Shown here: positions 10,501-20,230 of the stretch, in pieces
Layout of the letters: each line of letters begins with the position of its first letter
Numbering within the stretch: position 1 is the first letter of the stretch
Assembly (NCBI GenBank): GCA_026400835.1
Contig: JAPLOA010000066.1
Location: 24,554-88,553 of the forward strand
Origin: Planctomycetales bacterium
GTDB taxonomy: Bacteria > Planctomycetota > Planctomycetia > Planctomycetales > Planctomycetaceae
Reading direction: 5' to 3'
DNA: 64,000 bases
Notes under the pieces: generated by a model
Databases searched by the model: none
Seen by the model: the letters and a program-made list of their open reading frames with translations, nothing else
What the model was told of the DNA's origin: nothing
Translations under genes and position numbers: made by a program

Positions 10501-10665
10501 TTGTTGTTCATCCGGCCCATGACAAGTAAAGCATTTGTCGGAAAGAATGGGGCGGATGTCGCGATCAAAGTCAACGGGCCGAGCAGGCTCTTCCGCACCC
10601 GTAGCGATCATGTGAAACGTTGACAGGAATGCTGTCAACGAAAATGTGACTAAACCAACTCTCAT
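7519..10665 (-). CDS. Planctomycete cytochrome C / DUF1549 / LamG-like / DUF1553 protein
   Basis: Large exported protein of the planctomycete PSCyt1-PSD1 class. After a signal peptide (residues 1-23) comes a c-type heme motif CFTCH at 45-49 (PSCyt1), DUF1549 (about 150-360), a concanavalin/LamG-like insert (about 430-640) and DUF1553 (about 730-990). These proteins sit beside DUF1501 genes and are thought to act in the periplasm on polysaccharides, but no reaction is established. The next gene downstream is the damaged DUF1501 partner, so this system may have lost half of its pair. Confidence 0.9.
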   Translation of the reverse strand: MRVGLVTFSLTAFLSTFHMIATGAEEPARPVDFDRDIRPILSDKCFTCHGPDEQQRASGLRLDVRESAFAARDGKTAIVPHDLNASVLHQRITSTDADQKMPPGDSGQELSEAEIQLLTRWIQEGAKWTEHWAFLRPEKHELPQLEDQQWCNNAIDHWVLQKLQQENLKPSAEADRRTLIRRVTLDLTGLPPTQAEIEAFLADNSPAAYETVVDRLLASPRFGEHMAATWLDAARYADTSGYQNDGPRSMWRWRDWVIEAFNSNMPFDQFTVEQIAGDLQENASLSQRIATGFNRNHRGNSEGGIIAEEYQVEYVVDRVDTTATVWLGLTMGCARCHDHKYDPIRQTEFYSVFAYFNNVPESGRALKEGNSPPMIRAPRPPEEERLRKLDQQIQATESQIRELDTTLTETQRVWETSVAAASEIDWSVTDGLVNHMAFDLSLYDQARKMDSVFDVTSSPYSRGAVGHSIEFQNGSFVSAGDTASFGYMDKFSIALWLRAEEANGTVISRMTPVEEGAGYSLQLRHGLLQVNLINRWLDDAIRLESRQPLPPNEWCHVTMTYDGSRVARGVQVYVNGQPFEMNITLDRINQTFALPLETLRIGGGASPFRGAIDDVRIYSRDVSAGEAELIAVAQSISEILCIKPEMRTAAQQKKLKEHFILHHAAADIREAHLSLRELQYERRVFEENLPTVMVMEEMPTPRKTHVLIRGQYDNPGEEVQPGVPAVFPSLPENVPNNRLGFARWLVNPQHPLTARVAVNRIWQRYFGQGLVRTTEDFGSQGDRPSHPELLDWLAVEFVESGWNMKTMHKLIVMSATYRQSSGVPSELLRLDPDNRLLARGPRRRLPAEAIRDQALFLSGLLNEQLGGPSVNPYQPDGLWKEIATITDYPQSHGPDLYRRSLYSFWKRTVAPPTMVTLDASSREACVVQRSRTNTPLQALALMNDVTFVEAARVFAQRMMTEGGDDPAQQISQAFVMATAREPQPEELAILQRSYERSLNAYERDPEAARQLIHSGEFAVNADLNPAELAALTTVTSLILNLDEVVTKE

Positions 10666-11180
10666 GCTCCACGCCCCACGCCCAGTGTCGCAACAACTCC
10701 GGATGCCTCCAGCGTACCAGAAGACTGTGCTGAGTGTAAATTGACCTCACTCGGATGTGCGTGCGACATGAGCGTTCTTCTCTCAGAGCGATGAGTGGAG
10801 AAACTCATCCCCGGAGTTGCAATCGGGCTTGATCACGATTACGAGCCAGGATGGGCTTTGGCAGAGCGGCGTGCAGAAAGTCTGCGATATATCGCAAGGC
10901 ACATGTTTCCCGGATGGACGAATACCCCTTTGCGAAACATCGTGACGAAGTCTCCGGAGGCGGGTAAACTGAATCGAAGTGCGGCGTTTGCCTTCGCCGA
11001 TGTCCAATTCTTGATTTGACAAATTCCACTGTCCAGATCTCCCATTGTTCACATCGACATCAGTTTTGAATTCGCCAGATCGACCAACTCTCGTGTGACT
11101 ACGATGTATTGAAAATGCTTCACGGATACGTCCACTTCTAACGGCCACATGTCCTTTTCCTCATCTGCAGAGTGTTCTCA
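10666..11180. other. Intergenic, divergent promoters likely
   Basis: About 515 bases between the minus-strand DUF1549/DUF1553 gene and the plus-strand sulfatase. Open frames up to 121 codons occur on the minus strand, but their products have no recognisable family and low-complexity composition. I see no repeat or RNA gene. Confidence 0.4.
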
Positions 11181-12701
11181 ATGACTCGGCTTCTCCTCTT
11201 TGTTTTTGCTTGCATTCTTCTGGCTAAGCCGACCCTCGCAGATGATCGTCCTAACATCGTTGTCTTCCTTGTTGATGATCTCGGGCGACAGGATCTGGCC
11301 TGCTACGGCAGTAAGTTCCACGAAACGCCGAACATTGATCGGCTGGCCCGTGAAGGAGCCATGTTCACCGATGCCTATGCGGCGTGTCCTGTCTGCTCAC
11401 CCACGCGAGCCAGCTTGATGACCGGCCTCTGGCCTCAGCGTACCGGAATCACCGACTACATCGGAGCACCATTGACTCCTGAAGGCTGGAAACGAAATAC
11501 GCTCCTGCTGCCTGCGCCTTATACAGATCGATTATCGCTGGAAACCACAACTCTGGCGGAGATGGCCAAGTCGGCCGGATACGCGACATTCTTTGCTGGC
11601 AAGTGGCATTTGGGACCTGAAGGATGGTGGCCCGAAGATCAGGGATTCGACGTCAACATGGGTGGCACGGATCGAGGAGGCCCCTATGGTGGCAACAAGT
11701 ATTTTTCGCCATACGGAAACCCGCGTCTCAAAGATGGCCCTGAAGGAGAACATCTGCCGGATCGCCTTGCGACAGAAACCGCCGACTTCATCGAAGCTCA
11801 TCGCGATCAACCGTTCCTCGCGTACTTTTCGTTTTACTCGGTTCACACGCCTTTGATGTCCAGAGACGACCTGCGCGAGAAGTACGAAGCCAAACGAAAG
11901 CAACAGGGGCTGGAAGAAAAATGGGGACGCGAAGGAGAACGTGATGTTCGCCTGGTTCAGGATCATGCAGTCTATGCCGGCATGGTCGAAGCGATGGATC
12001 TGGCCGTGGGAAAGGTCCTCGCCAAACTTGATGAACTCGATCTGGCAAAGAACACTCTGGTCATCTTCACGAGCGATAACGGAGGACTCTCTACCAGCGA
12101 AGGCTGGCCGACCTCCAACGTGCCTTTGCGAGGAGGAAAGGGCTGGCTCTATGAAGGCGGCATCCGCGAACCGTTTCTCGTTCGCTGGCCGACAGCCGTT
12201 GCTGCTCAGTCGAAAATTTCAGAACCCATCAGCAGCCCGGATGTATTCGCTACGGTACTCGACGTCACAAGGGCCACACTCCCTGCAGAAGACGCCCTTG
12301 ACGGAGTCAGTCTCTTGCCAATGCTGAAGGGTCAATCTCTTCCCGACCGATCGTTGTTCTGGCACTACCCACATTATGGCAATCAGGGCGGAGGTCCCGG
12401 TGCAGCCATTCGTCATGGGGACTGGAAGCTGATTCACTGGATGGAGAATGACGAGATCGAATTGTTTAATCTTGCGGGGGATCTCGGTGAGCAGCACAAC
12501 GTCGCAGCACAACATCCCGAGATCGTAAACGGGCTGCGTACTGAGCTATCCGCCTGGCAAAAAGATGTCGGGGCGAAGTACCCCGAACCTAACGCCGCCT
12601 ACGATCCTGACAAGCCTAATGGTCGAGCAGCTGCGAGACTTGGCGGCCAGACAGAGAAAAAGGCGCCGACAGGAAAGAGTAAACGCGGCACAAAAGAATG
12701 A
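11181..12701 (+). CDS. Exported sulfatase (formylglycine type)
   Basis: Type I sulfatase hydrolysing sulfate esters, probably of algal polysaccharides. Signal peptide at residues 1-20, then the metal-site start NIVVFLVDDLG and the formylglycine motif CSPTR with C72 as the residue converted by the formylglycine-generating enzyme (not encoded in this window). HLGPEGWWPEDQGFD and the late metal motif FTSDNGG are present. ATG at 11181 is preferred to a GTG three codons upstream because it opens directly onto the signal peptide. The C-terminus ends in a lysine-rich tail. It is a paralogue of the sulfatase at 20231; the substrate cannot be told. Confidence 0.92.
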   Translation: MTRLLLFVFACILLAKPTLADDRPNIVVFLVDDLGRQDLACYGSKFHETPNIDRLAREGAMFTDAYAACPVCSPTRASLMTGLWPQRTGITDYIGAPLTPEGWKRNTLLLPAPYTDRLSLETTTLAEMAKSAGYATFFAGKWHLGPEGWWPEDQGFDVNMGGTDRGGPYGGNKYFSPYGNPRLKDGPEGEHLPDRLATETADFIEAHRDQPFLAYFSFYSVHTPLMSRDDLREKYEAKRKQQGLEEKWGREGERDVRLVQDHAVYAGMVEAMDLAVGKVLAKLDELDLAKNTLVIFTSDNGGLSTSEGWPTSNVPLRGGKGWLYEGGIREPFLVRWPTAVAAQSKISEPISSPDVFATVLDVTRATLPAEDALDGVSLLPMLKGQSLPDRSLFWHYPHYGNQGGGPGAAIRHGDWKLIHWMENDEIELFNLAGDLGEQHNVAAQHPEIVNGLRTELSAWQKDVGAKYPEPNAAYDPDKPNGRAAARLGGQTEKKAPTGKSKRGTKE

Positions 12702-13121
12702 GCAGTCTCGGAATTGCAGGCCAGAATTGTTCAGCGTTTTACGCTAACCAAAGAACAATTCGGACATACTGCATTCGCGTTGAGTACGTCGGGACTGCAA
12801 CCAGGCAGGGCCGTTGAACAAAGAGACATGCTTGCTGATGGAGTCAATGCGACTCAGCCGTCGGCTTTGATCCTGAGGCACGCCTCTGTAGAGAAGCCCA
12901 GGAACAATGGCAGCGTCCAGTGAAACCTGAACACCGCCGGCAGGGCTTTCGGAAAGAAAGAACGAATCGTCGTCGCTGTCGAGGCGTTGCATGATCATGG
13001 CAAAAAAACTCCGGGTCAAACGTGCTGCAGCTGATGGTGCAACGTGAGCGCAAAGGTTTTCGGTGGGGGCGGTCAGAACTTGCAGGCTGTTCGGTAAAAT
13101 CTGCCGAGGCAGAGAAGAATC
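12702..13121. other. Intergenic, nothing recognised
   Basis: About 420 bases between convergent genes (sulfatase and dedA). A minus-strand frame of 91 codons at 12744-13019 has no family resemblance and no convincing start context; I do not call it a gene. Confidence 0.4.
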
Positions 13122-13790
13122 TCAGTTCGTTTCCGGCTTCTGTTGTGCAGCTTCCTGCTTCGCCTTGTACCACTCGTAAATCACGGGTAGCACGGAAACG
13201 ACGATGATCCCCAGAGTGACAAGAGAGAAGTTCTTCTTCACGGGTTCCCAACCGCCAAAGAAGTAGCCAGCTGTAAGGAAAATGCCAACCCAGCAGATCG
13301 CTCCGCTGATGTTAAACATCCAGAAGCGGCCTCGGTCCATCTTGCCGATGCCAGCGACAAACGGTGCGAACGTGCGAACGATGGGAAGGAAGCGAGCCAG
13401 AAAAATCGCCTTGCCACCATATCTCTGATAGAACGCCTGAGCCTTTTCCAGATGCTGCTTGTTCAGAAATCGGGATGTCTCACTATGAAACACCTTCGGG
13501 CCCAGAGAGCGACCGATCGAGTAATTAACAGCATCACCAAAGATCGCAGCGATCAGTAACAGCACAAACATGAGCGGAAAACTAAGGTTCGCCCCCGGGA
13601 TAGCGACTAACGCTCCGACGGCAAAGAGCAATGAATCGCCGGGAAGAAATGGTGTAACGATCAGCCCGGTCTCGCAAAAAACAACCGCAAACAGAGCGGC
13701 ATAAAGCCAACCGCCCATCGAGTTGGACATTACTTCAAGGTACCGATCCAGATGGAGCACCACATCGATCAGCCGTTTGATTGTGTCCAT
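13122..13790 (-). CDS. DedA family membrane protein
   Basis: Integral inner-membrane protein of the DedA (VTT/SNARE-associated) family, linked in bacteria to lipid carrier flipping and membrane homeostasis. The conserved re-entrant motif ETGLIVTPFLPGDSLLF (E40, D52) and ARFLPIVRTFAPFVAG are both present, with several hydrophobic helices and a short charged C-terminus. Length 222 is normal. It stands alone, convergent with the sulfatase gene. Which DedA subgroup (YqjA, YghB or UptA-like) it belongs to cannot be decided by eye. Confidence 0.9.
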   Translation of the reverse strand: MDTIKRLIDVVLHLDRYLEVMSNSMGGWLYAALFAVVFCETGLIVTPFLPGDSLLFAVGALVAIPGANLSFPLMFVLLLIAAIFGDAVNYSIGRSLGPKVFHSETSRFLNKQHLEKAQAFYQRYGGKAIFLARFLPIVRTFAPFVAGIGKMDRGRFWMFNISGAICWVGIFLTAGYFFGGWEPVKKNFSLVTLGIIVVSVLPVIYEWYKAKQEAAQQKPETN

Positions 13791-14263
13791 CGTCCAATCG
13801 TATCCTTGATGACATTGATGAAACCACGAGTCCCATAGGCTTTGCCTGCTTCGGGAACCTCAGTCGCAAATGGAAGCCGCGTGAAATTCTTTGCGACCCT
13901 CACGAAACTAGGTCACGCCTGTGGTGATGTTGCAATTTCGCAACATTCCTTCTCCAAATCCCCAGTGCAGCGACAGGATTGTAGGAGTTCTGCGGAATTC
14001 ATCACTTGAGTCTGTGTCACGATTTGTGTCCACTGCGTTGAGTGCTGAGTCAAAAAGCTCAGCAAAAGGGGGGCGAAGACCTTCAAGACCGGATCGCTGG
14101 ACGAATACGGTGTTTGATGTGTTTAGCCACTCTTCTCGACAGCTGATGCTATTTGTCGTGCCGACTACTGGCGGTATTCGGGCTCAATATCTGACTACAC
14201 TGCTGGTTGAAGCCGGGACGACATGATTGCCGCCAACTCTGATATTCACTGGACGAAATTTCG
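13791..14263. other. Intergenic upstream of DUF480 gene
   Basis: About 470 bases between divergent genes. A small operator-like inverted repeat (ATGTTGC at 13927-13933 and GCAACAT at 13940-13946) lies in the first third. No gene or RNA recognised. Confidence 0.4.
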
Positions 14264-15034
14264 ATGAGCGAAGAGGAAAAGAACACGATTCGACAACTCA
14301 CCCGCCTGCAGCGGCGAGTTCTCGGAACTCTGATGGAAAAGGGATTTACCACTCCCGATCAGTACCCCATGACGATCAAGGGGGCCATGACAGGCTGCAA
14401 TCAGAAGAGTAATCGGGATCCCGTCACGGAATATTCCGAAGCGGAGGTCGCCGATGCTCTCGAACAACTACGACAGCAGGGTCTGGTGGCAGAAATCTAT
14501 ACGGATGGTGGTCGAGCTGTTCGTTATCGCCACTATGCTCGGCACAAATTTGATTTCAACGAAGCTCAGTTTGCGATCATCTGTGAGTTATTGCTGCGTG
14601 GCAGACAGCAGCCCGGTGAACTGCGAACAAGAGCCAGTCGCATGGTGCGAATTGACAGCCAGGAACAGCTCAAAGCGGACCTGCAGTCGCTTCAGGACAA
14701 AGGTTTTGTGCAAAGCAATGGGCCTTTGGAACGCCGAGGCGTAGAGGTCGACCATACGTTTTATCTGCCCAAAGAGAACATGACGATGGCGGCTGGCAAC
14801 TTTGCAGCCGACGACGAACCAGCCTCTCCTTCACCATTGGCGGCATCCATGGCGCCACGGGGCACAAACCCTGCATCCGGTCTGCCTGCAGCCTCCGCAC
14901 CGGAGCCGGGTTTGCTCCGAGCTTTGCAATCCCAACTGGACCTCATGCAATCAAATGTCATGAGCCTACAAGCAGCGCTGGAAAAAACTCAGGATCGACT
15001 CGAACGCATCGAACGAGAGTTGGGACTCAGTTGA
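14264..15034 (+). CDS. DUF480 (YceH family) protein
   Basis: Matches the YceH/DUF480 family over about residues 10-175: LTRLQRRVLGTLMEKGFTTPDQYPMT, NQKSNRDPV and a second winged-helix half with ELLLRGRQQPGELRTRA. The fold is two winged helices, but the cellular role is not established. After an Ala/Pro/Ser-rich linker (about 185-215) the C-terminus is a predicted coiled coil (LQSQLDLMQSNVMSLQAALE), longer than in the E. coli protein. It is a single gene. Assignment to the family is firm; the function is unknown. Confidence 0.88.
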   Translation: MSEEEKNTIRQLTRLQRRVLGTLMEKGFTTPDQYPMTIKGAMTGCNQKSNRDPVTEYSEAEVADALEQLRQQGLVAEIYTDGGRAVRYRHYARHKFDFNEAQFAIICELLLRGRQQPGELRTRASRMVRIDSQEQLKADLQSLQDKGFVQSNGPLERRGVEVDHTFYLPKENMTMAAGNFAADDEPASPSPLAASMAPRGTNPASGLPAASAPEPGLLRALQSQLDLMQSNVMSLQAALEKTQDRLERIERELGLS

Positions 15035-15121
15035 TTAAAGTGGTCTGACCGCTTTTCTGAGCCTTCGATGTGATGCTGTGTTGGCTTCATCAGCGCAGAA
15101 TGCATCGGACATATGCCGAAT

Positions 15122-15164
15122 AACGGACCGGCATCAGAATGCGTTTACCGCTGAGCGGTCCGTT
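15122..15164 (+). terminator. Stem-loop after DUF480 gene
   Basis: Nine-base arms AACGGACCG (15122-15130) and CGGTCCGTT (15156-15164) with a 25-base loop. No run of T follows, so this is only a possible terminator. Confidence 0.3.
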
Positions 15165-15184
15165 GGTTTAGCCCAACGTTGAAT

Positions 15185-15478
15185 TTATTCGTTCGCAGTT
15201 CCGGCCTCAATCTGAGTTCGCTGGCCACTGTGCTTCAAACTGCCTGAGGGCCGAGCGGCAAACGTAAAGTCAATCAGGAACACCGAGTCTTCGACGAGAA
15301 CGTAGTCCCCGGGCGGGTAATTCCTCCAAGGGAAATGTCGCGTCGCTGGCGAGGACTGCTGTATTTTTACGCCCGTGTTCAGGAAGTAGGCATTTTTGCG
15401 TGCAAAATATTTTCCGCGCGTGTATGATTCCAAGGGACACGACGAAGATATGTGTTCGTGAATGAGCAAGTGCACCAT
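15185..15478 (-). CDS. Hypothetical protein, doubtful
   Basis: A 97-codon frame in an otherwise empty stretch, divergent from the sigma-54 activator. The product (PPGDYVLVEDSVFLIDFTF in the middle) has alternating hydrophobic strands but matches no family I know and has no signal peptide. It may be a chance frame. Confidence 0.25.
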   Translation of the reverse strand: MVHLLIHEHISSSCPLESYTRGKYFARKNAYFLNTGVKIQQSSPATRHFPWRNYPPGDYVLVEDSVFLIDFTFAARPSGSLKHSGQRTQIEAGTANE

Positions 15479-15538
15479 AAATGGGCGTTCACCATCAGCA
15501 TGTGCTTTGCTTTTGTGCCTTTGGGGCGGTCTTGAGAA

Positions 15539-16582
15539 ATGGCGACATCAGAATCAGTGTTGATCAGCGGCCTGATTGGCAGCAGCCCTCCAATGCTGGA
15601 TGTTTATCGGATGACTCGGAAAGTGGCTCCAACAGCGGCCACAGTCCTGCTCACCGGAGAAACCGGCACAGGCAAGGAACTCATTGCCCGAGCATTACAC
15701 GAATTGAGTCCTCGCGCGACCGGTCCGTTTATACGAGTCAACTGCGGTGCTTTGTCCGAGAGCTTGCTGGAAAGTGAACTCTTTGGTCACGCAAAAGGCG
15801 CGTTTACCAGTGCGAATGAAAATCGTACCGGGCGTTTTGAAGCGGCTCACGGCGGCACAATTTTTCTGGATGAGATCAATAGCGTAAGCTATCAGCTTCA
15901 GGTCAAGCTGTTGCGAGTCCTTCAGGAGCATGAATTCGAACGTGTCGGGGATACTCGCACGATTCGAGTGGACGTGAGGGTCATTGCGGCCACGAACGTC
16001 GATCTTCAGGATGAGATCACGGCTGGACGATTTCGCGAAGACCTCTTTTATCGCCTGAACGTTATTCCCATCTACTTGCCTGCTCTGCGCGAACGTGGCG
16101 ATGATATCATCGATCTGGTCACGTTTTTTGCCCGGCGTTATGCCATGGCGAATGGAATTCCGGTACCTACGATCACATCGGATGCGATGCGGTTCCTCCA
16201 GCAATACGGCTGGCCGGGCAACGTTCGTGAACTGCAAAATTACATTGAACGTGCACTCGTGTTGTCAACGGGCGGCGAAATCATGGCCGAGCTGCTGCCT
16301 CCGCATGTTCGAGGTCTTGCCCCGGTTCGGATTGGACGACGAGCGTCAGAAGACCTCGAGTCGCTCTGCACGGACCTGGTCAGCCGACGTCTCGCGCAGG
16401 TCGGCGAAGAAAGCACCGACGTCTATAACCAGGTGATCAACGTCGTGGAAAAAGAACTCATTCTTCAGGTTCTACGGCAGAGTCAGGGCGTGCAAACACG
16501 AACCGCGACCCGACTCGGTATCAATCGCAACACGCTACACAAGAAGATCGAAGATCACCAGTTGGGATCAGAGGCTCGATAG
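15539..16582 (+). CDS. Sigma-54-dependent activator without receiver domain
   Basis: Enhancer-binding AAA+ protein that remodels sigma-54 polymerase using ATP. Walker A GETGTGKE near residues 40-47, Walker [11 protein letters not shown], arginine-finger region [14 protein letters not shown], and a C-terminal Fis-type helix-turn-helix ([16 protein letters not shown]). The loop that contacts sigma-54 reads GAFTSA at 87-92 instead of GAFTGA. There is no N-terminal receiver or PAS domain, so activity must be set by expression or a partner protein. Start ATG at about 15539 leaves only about 17 residues before the AAA+ core. Target promoters are unknown. Confidence 0.9.
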   Translation: MATSESVLISGLIGSSPPMLDVYRMTRKVAPTAATVLLTGETGTGKELIARALHELSPRATGPFIRVNCGALSESLLESELFGHAKGAFTSANENRTGRFEAAHGGTIFLDEINSVSYQLQVKLLRVLQEHEFERVGDTRTIRVDVRVIAATNVDLQDEITAGRFREDLFYRLNVIPIYLPALRERGDDIIDLVTFFARRYAMANGIPVPTITSDAMRFLQQYGWPGNVRELQNYIERALVLSTGGEIMAELLPPHVRGLAPVRIGRRASEDLESLCTDLVSRRLAQVGEESTDVYNQVINVVEKELILQVLRQSQGVQTRTATRLGINRNTLHKKIEDHQLGSEAR

Positions 16583-16610
16583 GGCAGTGTTGATTGAGTG
16601 AATGGAAAGC

Positions 16611-16680
16611 CGTAGTGCTGGCTTCAGCCAGCATGCGATTTCCATATTGCATAATGATGCCGACTGAAGTCGGCACTACG
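16611..16680 (+). repeat. Two-hairpin dispersed repeat, copy 1
   Basis: Starts with CGTAGTGCTGGCTTCAGCC and ends with GACTGAAGTCGGCACTACG, about 70 bases. It contains two small palindromes (GCTGGCTTCAGCCAGC and GCCGACTGAAGTCGGC), and the ends themselves pair (TAGTGC/GCACTA). Copies also lie at 27053-27120 and, reversed, 47068-47136. Here it sits between the convergent activator and ftsH genes and could serve as a terminator. Confidence 0.85.
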
Positions 16681-16727
16681 GCCTGAATCAACATCCCGTC
16701 CCTGCGTTTCACGGCAGTTTTTTCAGC

Positions 16728-18782
16728 CTAACCCTCAGCGACTTCTCGCGGCGGTATCGCCAGTTCTCCATCGGCACCTTCAGCCTCAACTCGCGAATCA
16801 GCAGGAAGTTCTGCAATCGCCCCGGCAGTCGCCATCAGCTTGGGACCTTTGCGATTCGCATCGATGACTTTGTGCATATGCTCGGCTGACATTGTTTCCA
16901 TCTCAATCAGATCGGCCGTCAGCTTTTCAAGGGTTTCCCGTTGAGATGTCAAGGTGTCGAGGGCAGTCCGATACGCTTCGTCCACCAATCGCTTCACTTC
17001 GATGTCGATTTCTCGCAGGGTGGCTTCAGAGTGAATCGATTCCGAAACGATTCCACCAGACCCGGCAAGAAACGGTGATCGCTGAGCTTCGCTGTAATAC
17101 ATACGCCCCAGACGAGGGCTCATGCCAAATTCTGTGACCATGCGACGAGCCAAATCCGTGGCCCGTTGCAGGTCATTGGAAGCACCGGTTGAGGTTTCAT
17201 TGTAAATCAGTTGTTCGGCGGAAATCCCCCCGAGCAGCACAGCCATTCGGCTCTGCAGTTCTGACTGTGTCAGCAGTTCGCGGTCATCTTCCGGAAGCTG
17301 CAGCATGTATCCCAGAGCACCCATGCCGCGAGGAATAATTGAAATCTTGTGGACTGGATCTGTATGCGGCAGACTGGCCGCGACAAGAGCATGCCCGGAT
17401 TCATGGCAGGCGACACGACGCTTGACGTCTTCCACGATGATGCGAGAAGTTTTCTCGAGGCCGGCCATGACTCGTTCAATGCCCGCTTCAAACGACTTCA
17501 TCGTCACCCGCTTGTCTTCTCGACGAGCCGACAACAGAGCCGCTTCATTCACCAGGTTCGCCAGATCCGCACCGACAAAGCCCGGAGTGAGCTTAGCCAA
17601 CCGTTTCAGATCAACGTCGTCAGCCATCTTGACGCGTTTTGAGTGCACATTCAGGATTGCTTCACGTCCCTTGATGTCGGGGCGATCAACCAGCACATGG
17701 CGATCGAATCGTCCTGGACGCATCAACGCCGGATCCAGCGTTTCCGGCCGGTTTGTCGCGCCCATCACAATGACGCTCTGATCCGTGCTAAAGCCGTCCA
17801 TCTCAACGAGCAACGCATTTAAAGTCTGTTCACGTTCATCGTGACCACCGGGAGCTCCACTGCCGCGCACTTTACCCAGCGCATCAAGTTCGTCGATGAA
17901 AATAATGGCGGGAGCTCTTTGCAGTGCCTGCTGGAACATATCGCGGACACGGGCAGCACCAACGCCCACGTACATTTCCACAAAGTCCGAACCGGAGAGA
18001 CCGAAGAACGGCACACCGGCTTCGCCAGCAACAGCCTTCGCCAGCATTGTTTTGCCGGTACCAGGAGGCCCAACCAGCAGCACACCACGCGGAATTCGTC
18101 CACCCAGCGCCTGATACTTTTGAGGAGTCTTCAGGAACTCCACGACTTCTTTGAGTTCTTCAACAGCTTCATCAATACCGGCGACATCATTGAACGTCAC
18201 ATTGACGTCTTCCTGTGCATAGAGCCGACCACGGCTGCGTCCGAAAGACATCGCAGAGCCAGCCCCGCCAACTCGACGCAGTACGAAAATGAAGCCCAGA
18301 ATGAACAAGGCAGTCACCAGAAGCATCGGGATCATCGACGTCAGTTCGGATGGCGGCTTGGCGGAATTCAGAACGACTCCTTTTGAATGGAGCAGATCTT
18401 CCAGCTTCGCGCGATTGTTCTCGGTGATCCAGGTCAGTGGCGTATAAAAACGCTTCACTGAGGTGACCTTACCCTTACGGATATCGTCGGCTGCCTTATC
18501 CTGCCAATAAATGGCGGATGAGCCCATCGAAACCTCGAACATGCAATCCTTGTTCAAAGTGCCGGTTTCGAGCCGATTCAGGAATTCGCTGTAGGAGATT
18601 TCTTCTCCACCAGTTCCTCGGCCCGCCACTGTAATGAAAACAGCGGCGAGAATACCGATCACCAGCAAATACCAGAACCCACTGTTCGATTGCCCTTGCC
18701 CCTTATCCTTGCGACTACTTTTTCCCGGCTTTCCGGGGCCAGACGCATTTTTGTCGGACAGGGGTTCCTGAGGACCAGCCAT
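16728..18782 (-). CDS. ftsH: ATP-dependent zinc metalloprotease FtsH
   Basis: Membrane-anchored AAA+ protease for quality control of membrane and some soluble proteins. Two membrane helices at about 37-53 and 150-167 flank a periplasmic domain. AAA+ module: Walker A GPPGTGKT at 238-245, [11 protein letters not shown] and the [22 protein letters not shown] second region. Zinc site HESGH at 460-464 (usually HEAGH). The N-terminal 35 residues are charged and Gly/Lys-rich, and the C-terminus is acidic. Length 684 is typical. It is divergent from the STAS gene. Planctomycetes usually carry several FtsH copies; this is one of them. Confidence 0.95.
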   Translation of the reverse strand: MAGPQEPLSDKNASGPGKPGKSSRKDKGQGQSNSGFWYLLVIGILAAVFITVAGRGTGGEEISYSEFLNRLETGTLNKDCMFEVSMGSSAIYWQDKAADDIRKGKVTSVKRFYTPLTWITENNRAKLEDLLHSKGVVLNSAKPPSELTSMIPMLLVTALFILGFIFVLRRVGGAGSAMSFGRSRGRLYAQEDVNVTFNDVAGIDEAVEELKEVVEFLKTPQKYQALGGRIPRGVLLVGPPGTGKTMLAKAVAGEAGVPFFGLSGSDFVEMYVGVGAARVRDMFQQALQRAPAIIFIDELDALGKVRGSGAPGGHDEREQTLNALLVEMDGFSTDQSVIVMGATNRPETLDPALMRPGRFDRHVLVDRPDIKGREAILNVHSKRVKMADDVDLKRLAKLTPGFVGADLANLVNEAALLSARREDKRVTMKSFEAGIERVMAGLEKTSRIIVEDVKRRVACHESGHALVAASLPHTDPVHKISIIPRGMGALGYMLQLPEDDRELLTQSELQSRMAVLLGGISAEQLIYNETSTGASNDLQRATDLARRMVTEFGMSPRLGRMYYSEAQRSPFLAGSGGIVSESIHSEATLREIDIEVKRLVDEAYRTALDTLTSQRETLEKLTADLIEMETMSAEHMHKVIDANRKGPKLMATAGAIAELPADSRVEAEGADGELAIPPREVAEG

Positions 18783-19160
18783 AGCTCTGTTACCAGTGAG
18801 AGAGTGCTGTGCTCGTCAAAAGCACGGGTTTTCCGGAATGCATCCGGCATTTTGCAACTGTAGGCCCGTTGTTCGACGTGGTCAACCAGACGAACCGGTT
18901 GAGTCTTATGCCAAAGGCCATCGGACCGGCATAATCCCCGCCTTCCGCAAAAACCTCCGTGACCACCGCCGAGCCCCGAAGTCTCCGTCGAACTTACGGG
19001 GGTTTACCATCCGAGCCAATTGAACCTCGGGAACTCACGACATCAACGCTTGACAGTGCGGTTCAGGGGGGTAATGATCGGGCGCAAATAGAGGAATTCA
19101 AAAGCCTTTCACAGAGATTCCTTGCCGAATACCCCCCCAGGGGCCACTCAGAGGTCAGTC
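18783..19160. promoter_or_regulatory. Divergent ftsH / STAS upstream region
   Basis: About 380 bases with no gene. A TTGACA hexamer at 19050-19055 is followed 16 bases later by a weak TAATGA, a possible but poor promoter for the STAS gene. AGAGGTCA just before 19161 is the likely ribosome binding site. Confidence 0.3.
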
Positions 19161-19517
19161 ATGTCAAAGCCGGATCGTCGCATCGATATTGAAGAAATCA
19201 GCGGAGTTACTGTCGCTCGTCTGCTTGAAAAGAAGATCCTCGACGAAGCCAATATTGAAGCGTTGGGACAAGAACTGTTCGCACTTGTGGATAAAGATGG
19301 CCGCAAGAAGATTGTTCTCGACTTTACGCTCGTGGAGTATCTCTCCAGCGCTGCGTTGGGCAAGCTGATTACCATGCATAAGAAAGTGACCACAGCCAAA
19401 GGTAAGCTGGCATTGTGCAGTATTCAGAAAGACATTCTGGACGTCTTCAAGATCACACAGTTGAACAAAGTTCTGACACTGTGCACCAATCTTGACGAAG
19501 CCCTCACCAAATTCTGA
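19161..19517 (+). CDS. STAS-domain anti-sigma factor antagonist
   Basis: SpoIIAA/RsbV-like protein of 118 residues that would bind and block an anti-sigma kinase when its serine is unphosphorylated. The core DFTLVEYLSSAALGKL carries the expected phosphorylatable Ser at 62 or 63. I start at ATG 19161, which has an upstream GAGGT, rather than at an ATG 13 codons earlier. The HATPase kinase gene begins 84 bases after its stop, forming a partner-switching pair. No sigma factor is adjacent, so the output could be a sigma factor elsewhere or another process. Confidence 0.88.
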   Translation: MSKPDRRIDIEEISGVTVARLLEKKILDEANIEALGQELFALVDKDGRKKIVLDFTLVEYLSSAALGKLITMHKKVTTAKGKLALCSIQKDILDVFKITQLNKVLTLCTNLDEALTKF

Positions 19518-19601
19518 CAGCTCACTTGCCCGTGTTAAGCGGGTCTCGTGGATCGTACTTCCTTTCTGCACTGCAGTTTCCTCTCTCTGTCAGATGTGGC
19601 C

Positions 19602-20036
19602 ATGACGAATCCGGTGAAGCTGGAAATCATGATTCCAAGCAACACAGCCGATGGGCTTGGTGCTCAGGAAAAGCTTGTTTCCCTGATGGAGCAATTTGAG
19701 TACAGCATGCGGGATGTCTTCGCTATGCGACTCTCACTGGAAGAAGGGATCACGAATGCCATTCGTCATGGTAATAAGTTTGCCGATGACAAGAGTGTGA
19801 TTATTCGTTGCGACATCAGTACCGAAAAAATGCGGGTTGTGGTGGTTGATGAGGGCGCAGGGTTTGATCCGGAAGATGTTCCGGATCCTACTCTGGAAGA
19901 GTTTATTGAACGCCCCTGCGGTCGCGGTCTGATGTTGATGCGTGCCTATCTGAGTATTTGTGAATATTCAGATGGTGGCCGATGCCTCACGATGGAACGC
20001 GAGCGAAACAGTCCGCTGCCGATTCTGGAAGATTAG
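19602..20036 (+). CDS. RsbW-like anti-sigma factor / serine kinase (HATPase)
   Basis: Small GHKL-type ATPase of 144 residues: N-box EEGITNAIRHGN (E48-N52), ATP-lid motif DEGAGFDP (83-90) and GRGLMLM (107-113). Enzymes of this class bind a sigma factor and phosphorylate the STAS partner, here very likely the gene just upstream. ATG 19602 is chosen; in-frame codons upstream add sequence not seen in the family. Together with the STAS gene it makes a two-gene switch; the phosphatase that would reset it (PP2C type) is not in the window. Confidence 0.88.
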   Translation: MTNPVKLEIMIPSNTADGLGAQEKLVSLMEQFEYSMRDVFAMRLSLEEGITNAIRHGNKFADDKSVIIRCDISTEKMRVVVVDEGAGFDPEDVPDPTLEEFIERPCGRGLMLMRAYLSICEYSDGGRCLTMERERNSPLPILED

Positions 20037-20230
20037 TTCTCTATCAGTCATGGTCTGATGGGTGTAGGCTCAGACCGAGCAGAGTGAACGCCGGATTTTT
20101 CTTGAGTCGCTGAATTGCCGAAACTCGCTGCCGCTTGGTGCGGCCTCTGCAATCTTCGTTTCGACTGCGGTATTTAAGCAGTTGTGCCACCGCCTGCTGT
20201 CCTCAACGATCCCTTTTCCCGGGTGTCACC

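Noticed and set aside
10783-11148. 121-codon minus-strand frame upstream of the sulfatase
   Set aside because: No ribosome binding site, no family resemblance, Arg/Ser-rich composition of a shadow frame.
12744-13019. 91-codon minus-strand frame between sulfatase and dedA
   Set aside because: No recognisable family or start signal; it could equally be chance.
16611-16680. CRISPR-like array
   Set aside because: The repeats are single, dispersed copies tens of kilobases apart with no regular spacers, and no cas genes are present.
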